Assembly: GCA_937860165.1 (NCBI GenBank)
Contig: CALMBE010000074.1
Location: forward strand, 1 to 6,766
Direction of reading: 5' to 3'
DNA from: an uncultured Planctomycetaceae bacterium
Lineage (GTDB): Bacteria > Planctomycetota > Planctomycetia > Pirellulales > Lacipirellulaceae
Length of the DNA stretch: 6,766 nt
A program made the translations under genes and the position numbers. Positions within the stretch are counted from its first letter, which is position 1. Every line of letters begins with the position of its first letter. Under the pieces are notes generated by a model that was not told where the DNA came from, made no database searches, and was given only the letters and a program-made list of their open reading frames with translations. Of this stretch, positions 1 to 6,766 are shown one piece after another.

Positions 1-2
1 CT

Positions 3-3002
3 CTAAGTTCTAAAGCGAAAATGGAAGCCGAAACGGAAGCGTTGTTGGCCGAGGTGTCAGGGGCCCATGCGATTCCTCAGAAGCCAATCGCCAGCAAGAG
101 GAAGCTCAAGAAGAAAAAAAATGAGTGGGAATCTTCATTGATTCTCTATGGCGGTGGGGGCCTGTTGGTCCTTATCTGTACGGGTGCCTTGATTTATTGG
201 CTCCTGAATCGCGAGAACGCGGACGTCGTATTGAAAGATGCCGGTGATTTTTTCAATGGTGGTTCGTACACCCAGGCTATCCATCAATACGAGCACTTTG
301 TGCAGAACTACCCGAGACATCCGCAATACAGCGCTGCCAAGGTGAAGCTTGAGCTCGCACGACTGTGGAAAGACACCACAAACAGCGATGATTTTGAGAA
401 TGCCCTGGAAACTGCGCGAAGTGTTGTGGAAACAATTGAGAATGAACCGGAATTTCGGTCGGCGCAAAGGGACCTGGCTTCGCTCTTTCCCAAGATTGCT
501 CAAGGACTAGCCAATCAGGCGGAAGCTGCCGAAACGTCGCAGCTCGCTGAAACGCGGGTGGAGCAAGCTCGCACGGCTCTTGCGCTCTGTAGGAATACCA
601 AATACCTCCCCAAGGAATTTCGCGATGAAGTGTTGCTCGATGAAATCGACGAGACCCTCTCGAAGGTCGCGCGTGTCCAACTCCAGAAACTCGACTTGAG
701 CAAGGCCCTGACAGAAATCGATTCCTTGCTCGCTAAGAGTGACATTTCCCAGGCTTATCAGGTGCGGAGCGATTTGCTGGAAAAGCACCCGGCCCTGATC
801 CACGACGAGACCCTGTCTAACAAAGTACAGGAAATATCACAGGCCGAAGCGAAGATTGTTCAATACGTAGCCGAAGTAAAACCGGCCCTGCCGGGGCCGC
901 GGGACTCTGCGGTGGTCGCTGAACTGACGCTCGCCGAACGCCTGACAAAGGATTCCCTGCCGGTCGAAGGGACCGTGGCGTTCCGAGTGGGAGGATCGAT
1001 ATTCGGTCTCTCGGCGGGTAGTGGTGCCCTCGTGTGGCGAGAGTATTTGGGAAGCGACCCCCAGTCTTACCCGCTCTCTTTGGGAGGGGGAGATTTTTTG
1101 GTCAACGACCTCGTGCATGGCGAAGTCGTGCGACTGGCAGGTGCTACTGGAAAGGCCTTGTGGCGGCTGCCGATTGGTCCGCAAATGTTGCAGCCCGTGA
1201 TCGCTGAGAGCCGGGCGTTCGTGGCCGAACGGAGCGGGAAACTGTTTGTCATCGATCTCGATTCCGGCGAACAGAACGGTTACTTCCAATTCGGCCAACC
1301 CTTGGCGGCGGCTCCTGCTGTAGATCGAGCCGGCAAGCGGTTGTATCTCGCCGCGGAACATTCCAGTTTGTATGCCGTGTCGACGGAGAAATCATCCTGT
1401 TTGGGTGTTTACTACCTGGGCCACTCGGCCGGCAGTATCGTAGTGCCTCCGGTAAAAGTGCTCGAAAAACTAATCGTAGCCGCGAACACGGGACTCACCA
1501 GCAGCGAATTGTCTGTGTTGAATCTCGACGCGCAAGGCGTTGTCTCGGGACGGGACACATCGGTGCGGTTGACGGGCACGATCGATACTCCCCTCCTGAC
1601 CGAAGCACGCCGCTTGGTTGCCGTGTCCAGTCGAGGGCAAATTTCCGCATTCGAAGTAGTCAGCGAAGCCGGGGATTCCGCGCTCAGCAAGATTGCGGCC
1701 CGCGATGCGCACCAAACCTCCTCGGTGGCACATTTTGGCTTACTAACAGATGGCAACGCCTGGTTGGCGGCGAATCGAATTAACGAATTAGCGATCATTG
1801 CGGCGGGCAATCGAATACAACTCAAGAACTTAGAAGACGATTTTGCAGGCGACGTGTTCGATCATCCGCTCCAACGCCTGGGAAACCTGATCTTGCACGT
1901 CCGCAGACCCCAACGGCAAGCGGGCGCGGTTATTGCCGCGACCGATATCGCCACGGGTAAAACAGTCTGGCAAACCCAGGTCGCTGTTCCCTTGGCGGGG
2001 CAACCGGCGGTCGATCCCGAGCAGAATCGGATCACGGCCATCACTTCGACGGGCGCTGGTTATCAGTTTGATCGAGAAACTTTGGTGCGGCGAATTCAGG
2101 ATGGTGCCTCGATTCCAATCGGAAATCGGAGCACGCTCCCGACTTTCTCCGCGAGTGTGGACCTGGGAGGGGGAGGACTCGCGGTTGCCGAAATTGGTTC
2201 TGAATCGATTCTTTTCTATCGACCTGGGGATTCTGACTCGAGACCGCAGCGGATTGCGCTCCCTGGGCCTTTGGCAGCTAATTTGATCGCCTGGGGAGAG
2301 GGCTTTGTCGCCGCCACGAGTGTCGGTCAGATATTCTTGTTCGATCGCAAAACAGGAGAACAAGTCGGTTCACCTTACCAACCTCCACTCGAAGCAGATC
2401 AAAACTACCTCTGGTTGACCCCAGCGGTAGTCCCAGCGGCGGATAATTCTCCCCTGGTGGTCAGCGATGGGAAGCAGAGCATCCGATTAGTGAAACTAAA
2501 GAGCACACCGCTACCCCACCTGGAATCGTTCGCCGAAAAACCGCTGGGCGAAATCCATTTAGAAACCGCTTTGGCTGCCGGGGCGGAAACGATTCTCGCG
2601 GGCACCGATACGGGAACGATGGCGAGGTTCGGCGTGACTGATTTGGCACCGCGGGAACCGATTCCGCTCGGTGGACGCGTCACTTGGGGTCCGTTTGCCC
2701 TCGGAGAGTTCTTTCTCTTGACTACCGATGCCGGGGAACTAGTGGGTCTGAACTCTGGTGGCGAAATTCTTTGGCGGCAACCTTTGGGAGAGAAAGTTCC
2801 CTGTGGCAATCCGCTCGAGGATGGTAAGGCCGCCATTGTCGCTTGGCAACGGCACGGTATTTCTCGAGTGGCTCTTGCCGATGGGAAGGAACTGGGGCAA
2901 ACGCCTGTGGAACAAGGGCTCGTGCAGGGGCCCGTGCTGTTTGCCGGTCGGTTGATTCTGACTGTCGCCGATGGCAGTCTGCTCGTGGTGAACCGCCCCT
3001 AG
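3..3002 (+). CDS. Membrane-anchored TPR / PQQ-like beta-propeller protein, probably 5'-partial
   Basis: The product is probably an envelope scaffold or binding protein; no enzymatic role can be read from it. Residues are numbered from the ATG at 21. Residues 26-33 are a lysine/arginine cluster (KRKLKKKK), followed by NEWES and one hydrophobic helix at about 39-62. The positive-inside rule then puts the N-terminus in the cytoplasm and the rest outside. Residues 68-115 look like a TPR (GGSYTQAIHQYEHFVQNYP), and helical sequence continues to about 285. From about 315 to 990 there are repeated beta-propeller blades of the PQQ-like/BamB type, with strand-turn motifs such as AGSGALVW, GATGKALW, DIATGKTVW, DRKTGEQVG and NSGGEILW. 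The frame has no stop between the window edge and 21, and no Shine-Dalgarno precedes that ATG, so the true start is probably upstream. Planctomycete proteins of this architecture, as I recall them, often begin with a zinc-ribbon. The stop is TAG. Gene 2 follows after 32 bases on the same strand. Confidence 0.85.
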   Translation, partial: LSSKAKMEAETEALLAEVSGAHAIPQKPIASKRKLKKKKNEWESSLILYGGGGLLVLICTGALIYWLLNRENADVVLKDAGDFFNGGSYTQAIHQYEHFVQNYPRHPQYSAAKVKLELARLWKDTTNSDDFENALETARSVVETIENEPEFRSAQRDLASLFPKIAQGLANQAEAAETSQLAETRVEQARTALALCRNTKYLPKEFRDEVLLDEIDETLSKVARVQLQKLDLSKALTEIDSLLAKSDISQAYQVRSDLLEKHPALIHDETLSNKVQEISQAEAKIVQYVAEVKPALPGPRDSAVVAELTLAERLTKDSLPVEGTVAFRVGGSIFGLSAGSGALVWREYLGSDPQSYPLSLGGGDFLVNDLVHGEVVRLAGATGKALWRLPIGPQMLQPVIAESRAFVAERSGKLFVIDLDSGEQNGYFQFGQPLAAAPAVDRAGKRLYLAAEHSSLYAVSTEKSSCLGVYYLGHSAGSIVVPPVKVLEKLIVAANTGLTSSELSVLNLDAQGVVSGRDTSVRLTGTIDTPLLTEARRLVAVSSRGQISAFEVVSEAGDSALSKIAARDAHQTSSVAHFGLLTDGNAWLAANRINELAIIAAGNRIQLKNLEDDFAGDVFDHPLQRLGNLILHVRRPQRQAGAVIAATDIATGKTVWQTQVAVPLAGQPAVDPEQNRITAITSTGAGYQFDRETLVRRIQDGASIPIGNRSTLPTFSASVDLGGGGLAVAEIGSESILFYRPGDSDSRPQRIALPGPLAANLIAWGEGFVAATSVGQIFLFDRKTGEQVGSPYQPPLEADQNYLWLTPAVVPAADNSPLVVSDGKQSIRLVKLKSTPLPHLESFAEKPLGEIHLETALAAGAETILAGTDTGTMARFGVTDLAPREPIPLGGRVTWGPFALGEFFLLTTDAGELVGLNSGGEILWRQPLGEKVPCGNPLEDGKAAIVAWQRHGISRVALADGKELGQTPVEQGLVQGPVLFAGRLILTVADGSLLVVNRP

Positions 3003-3017
3003 GCTGGAAGACTCCCC

Positions 3018-3025
3018 GCGAGGGA
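3018..3025 (+). promoter_or_regulatory. Ribosome-binding site of the TPR/solute-binding fusion gene
   Basis: GCGAGGGA contains a GAGGG Shine-Dalgarno core at 3020-3024, with ten bases between it and the ATG at 3035. It decides the start. The frame is open further upstream (to an ATG at 2843), but that extension overlaps gene 1 and would encode an arginine- and cysteine-rich stretch ahead of a typical signal peptide. Confidence 0.65.
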
Positions 3026-3034
3026 TCACACGTT

Positions 3035-5380
3035 ATGGCATTTCCCGGTATCAAAAGACTTCTGGTTGGCACACTCGCAGGCCTGCTGCTGGCGTCGACT
3101 GCTTCAATCTCAGCGGGCCTGGCCGACGAAGGCACTGCCAAGCACGAACGATTGATAGATCGGTTTCCCTTCGATCGGATCACGCTTGACCCTGCGAACG
3201 AAGGTGCCCAGGTCGATGTTCAATTGCTGGATTTTCCCGGTCGCCAGGTCCCCGATCTTTTTCCCGAAGAGGGATCTCTCGAAATACGCCGCCTGAGCGA
3301 TCCTACGACGCTGTACCAAGTGAATTGGTCGGCGATCGAACGGATCGAGCTTTATGAATCGCTTGTTCTGCAAGAAGCACAGCAGCATATTGCGGCAGGC
3401 AAACTGGTCGAGGCCTTCGCAAATCTGGATTATCTGCACCGCAACTACCCTCAACTGTCGGGTCTCGGACCGGTCATCGAACAGTATTTGCAACGCGACG
3501 CACTCACAGCATTTTCGGCCGGCCGCTACGACGAAGCCCTGGCGATCCTGGCGTCCTTGTACTCGGTAAATCCCCAGCGGCGCGGGTTGGGGCAGGCCAT
3601 CGAAGGCGTTTCAGATCGCCTGATCTCGGACAAATTACAGAATCAAGAGTTTGCCGCAGCGCGAAAAATCCTCGAGTCGCTCCGCCAGGGGTTTCCTCAG
3701 CTTAGTTTGAATAACTTGGCCCTTTGGCAAAAACGCTTTACCACCGGAGCGGAGAAGCAATTGGCCGTGGCCCACGAGGCAATGGACCGCGGCGATTTTG
3801 CGACTGCCCGGCGTGCTGTGCGACAGGCGATCTCCATCCTGCCGGAAACTGCGGGGGCCCTGGAGTTGCTCCAGGAGGTGGACCGCCGTTCGCCGGAAAT
3901 CGTTGTGGGGGTATCCCAATTGGCCCTTTCGGTTGATCGGGCGATCACAAACGATTGGTCCGTGGATCGGGTTTCTCGCTTGGTGTCTCCGAAGTTAGTC
4001 GAAATCGTGGATCTTGGAACGGAAGGAGGAGAATACGCGGGCCCCTGGGGCACAATCCGGACCAACGAGGCAGGCCTGGAGCTAGAGCTGACACTGCATG
4101 ATACCGCATTGGCGGCAGGGATCACGCCGGAGCGATTCGCCTTGGAGGTGGTGCGTCTGGCGGATCGAAAACTACCCAATTACCAAGCCGATTTTTCCGC
4201 CGTTTTCCGAGAAGTCGAGATCGTCGGCGGTCGGTCGGTGGTAATTCGTTTGCGACATCCCCATGTGCGGCCAATTGCTTTTCTCCAAATCCCCTTAGCG
4301 CGGATATGTGGATCAACCCCAGTTCCAGGTTCTTACACGACGGTTCAAAACTCGGATCAACCTCTCAGTGTATTATTCAATCTGACGGAAACGTCCCCGC
4401 GGGGACCCAAAGTCGTCATCGAGCAAACCTACGAAAATGAGGAAGCCGCGATTGCTGCACTTCGTCGCGGGGATCTGGATGTGTTGGAGGAGCTCCCCCC
4501 TTGGCAGATTGAACAGGTCGAGAAAATTCCCGGGGTTACGGTGGGCACCTATCGCGCGCCGGTCGTCCATCTTCTTTTGGCGAACTATGACAACCCACTA
4601 TTAAGGCAGCGGGAATTTCGTCGGGCCCTGTGCTACGGCATCGACCGTGAGCGGTTAGTGAGAGAATTCTTGGCTGGGGAAAACGAGCTTCCAGGGATGC
4701 GGGTGATCAGTGGGCCCTTTCCCGTGGGGGTGTCGTTTGGCGATACGATTGGGTACGCCTACAAACAAGATTTGCAGCCCCTGCCTTATGAACCCCGGCT
4801 GGCCGCAGTTTTGAACATCACAGCCCGGGCCACGATTAGCAAACAGGTTCCCCCGTCCGACAACAAAAAAAAGCCGCCCAGCGAATCCACAACAGAACTT
4901 CCGCCGAAGCCGAAGCCGTTGATTCTGGTGCATCCCGGGGATGCCGTTGCCGAATCGATGTGCCAACTCATCAAGCGGCAACTCGAAGCGATTGGAGTGC
5001 CGATCGAGCCCCGCGAGCTTTCCGCTCGAGAGATTTCTTCCCCGATAAAATGGGACTTGAGATACATCGAGATTTGCCTGAAGGAACCGGTAGTCGAAGC
5101 TCGGCAACTGCTAGGCCCCGGAGGTTTGGCCGGAAGGTGTAGTTCAGTCATGGAATTGGCCCTCCGTGACCTCGATCAGGCAGTGAGTTGGAATGCGGTC
5201 CAAACGCAGTTGCAGCGGATTCATCAAATCGCTTTCGATGACTTGCCGGTGATCCCTCTGTGGCAAACCCAAAAGTTCTTTGCCTATCAACAAAGGCTAT
5301 CGGGAATTGGTAAGAGTCCCCTGAGCCTGTATCAAAATATTTCCCAGTGGGGAAAAAACTACCGCAGCGAGGGAAACTAA
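3035..5380 (+). CDS. Exported TPR-like / family-5 extracellular solute-binding fusion protein
   Basis: The 781-residue product starts with a Sec-type signal peptide: basic GIKR, hydrophobic core at about 9-25, likely cleavage near AGLA-DE at 30/31. Residues ~105-285 are helical repeats resembling TPRs (for example AFSAGRYDEALAILASLY and MDRGDFATARRAVRQAISI). From about 288 to 775 the sequence follows the family-5 solute-binding fold (SBP_bac_5, OppA/DppA/NikA type). GITPERFALEVV at ~362-373 corresponds to the usual 'TAEDV' helix. REFRRALCYGIDRERLVREFLAG at 526-548 is the family's best-conserved hinge-region motif. LPVIPLWQTQKFFAYQQRLSGIG at 737-759 is the typical C-terminal segment. Family members usually bind oligopeptides, nickel or similar ligands for an ABC importer, but no permease or ATPase gene lies here and the ligand cannot be read. 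A KKKPP-type linker at ~604-628 interrupts the domain. Spacing on both sides suggests co-transcription with genes 1 and 3. Confidence 0.88.
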   Translation: MAFPGIKRLLVGTLAGLLLASTASISAGLADEGTAKHERLIDRFPFDRITLDPANEGAQVDVQLLDFPGRQVPDLFPEEGSLEIRRLSDPTTLYQVNWSAIERIELYESLVLQEAQQHIAAGKLVEAFANLDYLHRNYPQLSGLGPVIEQYLQRDALTAFSAGRYDEALAILASLYSVNPQRRGLGQAIEGVSDRLISDKLQNQEFAAARKILESLRQGFPQLSLNNLALWQKRFTTGAEKQLAVAHEAMDRGDFATARRAVRQAISILPETAGALELLQEVDRRSPEIVVGVSQLALSVDRAITNDWSVDRVSRLVSPKLVEIVDLGTEGGEYAGPWGTIRTNEAGLELELTLHDTALAAGITPERFALEVVRLADRKLPNYQADFSAVFREVEIVGGRSVVIRLRHPHVRPIAFLQIPLARICGSTPVPGSYTTVQNSDQPLSVLFNLTETSPRGPKVVIEQTYENEEAAIAALRRGDLDVLEELPPWQIEQVEKIPGVTVGTYRAPVVHLLLANYDNPLLRQREFRRALCYGIDRERLVREFLAGENELPGMRVISGPFPVGVSFGDTIGYAYKQDLQPLPYEPRLAAVLNITARATISKQVPPSDNKKKPPSESTTELPPKPKPLILVHPGDAVAESMCQLIKRQLEAIGVPIEPRELSAREISSPIKWDLRYIEICLKEPVVEARQLLGPGGLAGRCSSVMELALRDLDQAVSWNAVQTQLQRIHQIAFDDLPVIPLWQTQKFFAYQQRLSGIGKSPLSLYQNISQWGKNYRSEGN
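5367..5374 (+). promoter_or_regulatory. Ribosome-binding site of gene 3, inside the end of gene 2
   Basis: GCGAGGGA, the same octamer as ahead of gene 2, has its GAGGG core at 5369-5373 and nine bases to the ATG at 5383. It lies within the last codons of gene 2. With only two bases between the stop and the next start, translational coupling is likely. Confidence 0.65.
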
Positions 5381-5382
5381 GC

Positions 5383-6766
5383 ATGTTTTCCTGCGGTTCT
5401 TTGCAATTGAGAAACTGGTGCCTCATCCCCCTGGCAGTGGTCGCTTTGCTGGGAAATAGCGGTCTCGGTGCCGCCGAAACAACGTCGTGGGAATTCTCCC
5501 CCTATCGCGTTCAACTGGAACTGGTTGTCGATGCCAAACTCAACCCCAATGCGATTTCTGTTACCAACTTAGGACGCGAACTGGATCGGCGAATTCATTC
5601 AACGCTATATCCAATCTGGAATGTGACGCTCGTGATCCCCACCGGGGCCGACCGGCAGCGCATCTTAGCGGGTGACGAGTTTCCAGAAGACCTGGTGCCG
5701 GAAGCTTCCACCCTGTCGCCAGATAAAAGGATGCGGCTCGGGGTGATTCAGGAATTGAGTGGAACTCGCCTGGTATGCCGTGAGTTCGACGAATTCACCC
5801 AGCGCTGGACCCCGCCGCTGGAATGCGCGGTTCACCAAGAATTACTGCTTTCGCAACAATGTCTCGAGATCATTTGTCGTGCCTTTGCCCCATTGGCAAA
5901 GATCGAAGTTCTTCCCGAAGACAAATCGCATGTGCTGTTAAAATTAAAGGGTTCAAAGCTCTTCAATTCGGTCAGTGCCGATGCCCTGGTGCGCGTCGAA
6001 GATGTGTTTCAACCCTTCCTGGTCCGCAACACCCCAGGAAGTAGTAAGTCAACGCAGTTCCATGAATTGCCGTGGACTTATGTTACGGTCGAAAAACCTT
6101 CGCAGGAACATTGGTTGGGCAAGATTGACTCAGGGATGCGAGCCCCGTTTGGAGCGGGCCGCCAGGGACGCATCGAAGTCATGGCCCTGGCAATCAAGAA
6201 TCCGCTTCCCGCCACTCAGGTGCGATTCCATGCCACGCAAGACGAATCAGAAGCGTTGGTTGGATTTGAAATCTGGCAGCGGGGCCAAGGAGACTCCGAA
6301 TCTAAGCTGCTTGGTTACACCGATGAACTAGGATCGATCCTGGTCCAGCGGCCGCAGGGGGCACCGGTCTTGACTCTGTTCGTGCGGAGCGACACGCAAC
6401 TACTTGCTAAGGTGCCGGTGTTGCCCGGTGCCAGCCGAGAAGTGAAAATTCCGCTCGTCGATGACCGGGCGCGAATTCTGGCACAAGCAGAGATCAACAC
6501 CTTGAGGGAAAACCTGATCGATATCATGGCCCGGCGCAATATCTTGATGGCCCGCATTCGCAAGCATCTTGGAGACTCCCAGATTGACGAAGCCAAATCG
6601 CTTCTCGCCGAAGCCTACTGGCGCGACCGCAAATGGTCGGAATCAGCAAAGGCCTTCATCTCCATGCTGCCGCCGCCGGGCGAGCCCTTGCCTGAAGTCT
6701 CGTTCGAGTTCGATCTGAAGGGTCTCGACAGCGCGCATGGCGCGCTCGACACGAGCGAGCGCCATG
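5383..6766 (+). CDS. Exported hypothetical protein, beta-rich with helical C-terminal region, 3'-partial
   Basis: The frame is open from the ATG at 5383 through the right edge (461 codons), so the gene is incomplete. The N-terminus is a signal peptide: hydrophobic core at about 12-24 (WCLIPLAVVALLG), likely cleavage after GLGA or GLGAA at 30-31. The mature part opens with WEFSPYRVQLELVV and continues with many short alternating hydrophobic stretches to ~360. Residues ~263-357 suggest an Ig-like or transthyretin-like domain, including LGYTDELGSILVQ and a VPVLPG turn. Residues 361-408 are helical (LRENLIDIMARRNILMARIRKHLG). Four cysteines remain after cleavage (132, 148, 160, 165), so disulfides are possible. 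I recognise no catalytic motif and assign no function. From memory it resembles a conserved planctomycete hypothetical family that sits beside propeller/TPR genes. Sequence after residue ~406 may not belong to this gene. Confidence 0.8.
   Translation, partial: MFSCGSLQLRNWCLIPLAVVALLGNSGLGAAETTSWEFSPYRVQLELVVDAKLNPNAISVTNLGRELDRRIHSTLYPIWNVTLVIPTGADRQRILAGDEFPEDLVPEASTLSPDKRMRLGVIQELSGTRLVCREFDEFTQRWTPPLECAVHQELLLSQQCLEIICRAFAPLAKIEVLPEDKSHVLLKLKGSKLFNSVSADALVRVEDVFQPFLVRNTPGSSKSTQFHELPWTYVTVEKPSQEHWLGKIDSGMRAPFGAGRQGRIEVMALAIKNPLPATQVRFHATQDESEALVGFEIWQRGQGDSESKLLGYTDELGSILVQRPQGAPVLTLFVRSDTQLLAKVPVLPGASREVKIPLVDDRARILAQAEINTLRENLIDIMARRNILMARIRKHLGDSQIDEAKSLLAEAYWRDRKWSESAKAFISMLPPPGEPLPEVSFEFDLKGLDSAHGALDTSERH
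6601..6766 (+). other. Suspected foreign or chimeric tail within gene 3
   Basis: Up to ..DEAKS (residue 406) gene 3 reads as a normal helical C-terminal part. From LLAEAYWRDRKWSESAKAF onward it reads like a different TPR-type protein, then PPPGEPLPE and a low-similarity end. By hand count about 43 of 55 codons here end in G or C, against about 35 of the preceding 55, and GCGC runs appear only near the edge. The frame remains open, so this could be genuine. The change is suggestive, not proof. Confidence 0.3.
6736..6766. repeat. Imperfect palindrome (hairpin) ending at the window edge
   Basis: The left arm CATGGCGCGCTCG (6736-6748) and right arm CGAGCGAGCGCCATG (6752-6766) are reverse complements apart from a two-base bulge, with ACA as the loop. 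A second overlapping inverted repeat, GCGCGC-ATG-GCGCGC, lies at 6731-6745. No T-tract follows, so there is no sign of a rho-independent terminator, and it sits inside an open frame. It is more likely an assembly or amplification end structure than a regulatory element. Confidence 0.6.

Noticed and set aside
114..121. A8 run in gene 1 (and another at 4865-4872 in gene 2) as possible slippage sites
   Set aside because: Both simply encode lysine-rich linkers. The frame continues normally past each, and no alternative frame product or downstream structure supports programmed slippage.
1933..2286. Plus-strand 117-codon open frame inside gene 1
   Set aside because: It lies wholly within the propeller coding region in another frame, is arginine- and proline-rich, and has no domain-like pattern. 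It is a shadow of gene 1.
837..2836. Several long minus-strand open frames opposite gene 1 (up to 177 codons)
   Set aside because: They are antisense shadows in moderately GC-rich coding DNA, with low-complexity Arg/Ser/Pro composition and no coherent domains. The plus strand carries a continuous, recognisable protein.
2843..3034. Upstream extension of the gene 2 frame to an ATG at 2843
   Set aside because: It overlaps the last 160 bases of gene 1, gives an arginine- and cysteine-rich out-of-frame translation, and would bury the clear signal peptide that starts at 3035 behind a good ribosome-binding site.
3003..3034. Promoter or terminator between genes 1 and 2
   Set aside because: Only 32 bases separate the genes. 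I see no inverted repeat with a T-tract and no convincing -35/-10 pair, only the ribosome-binding site.
6643..6765. Minus-strand frame at the right edge (begins MALARVERAMRAVETLQ)
   Set aside because: It gives a plausible helical peptide of about 40 residues, but it starts inside the terminal palindrome and opposes an open plus-strand frame. It may be part of a chimeric end, and there is too little to support a gene.

Overview
The window looks like a chromosomal segment from a planctomycete, probably of the Pirellulales type. That placement is an inference. It rests on the protein types: a lysine-rich, membrane-anchored TPR plus PQQ-like propeller protein, a TPR/family-5 solute-binding fusion, and a secreted protein that resembles, from memory, conserved hypotheticals of that phylum. 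Codon use is moderately GC-rich and mixed, which fits. I see no rRNA, tRNA, CRISPR array, insertion sequence or phage gene.

Layout: three plus-strand genes are packed head to tail and look like one operon. Gene 1 (3-3002) is open to the left edge and probably begins upstream. It encodes a cytoplasmic, lysine-rich N-terminus, one membrane helix, a TPR/helical stalk and a large beta-propeller region. After 32 bases comes gene 2 (3035-5380), an exported protein with a helical repeat region followed by a complete-looking family-5 (OppA/DppA-like) solute-binding domain that carries a charged, proline-rich insert. Two bases later gene 3 (5383 to the right edge) begins. It encodes an exported, mostly beta protein of unknown function with an alpha-helical C-terminal part, and it has no stop codon in the window. 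Genes 2 and 3 have nearly identical ribosome-binding sites (GCGAGGGA). No promoter or terminator is visible, so both lie outside the window.

Together the genes suggest a cell-envelope module: an anchored propeller/TPR scaffold plus two exported partners. No permease or ATPase lies in the window, so a transport role for gene 2 is unproven, and binding or scaffolding is equally possible.

The last ~165 bases are suspicious. The gene 3 reading frame stays open, but the protein and its third-position GC change character near 6600, and the window ends exactly on a 31-base imperfect palindrome. This may be a chimeric or misassembled contig end, so the C-terminal ~55 residues of gene 3 should be treated with caution.
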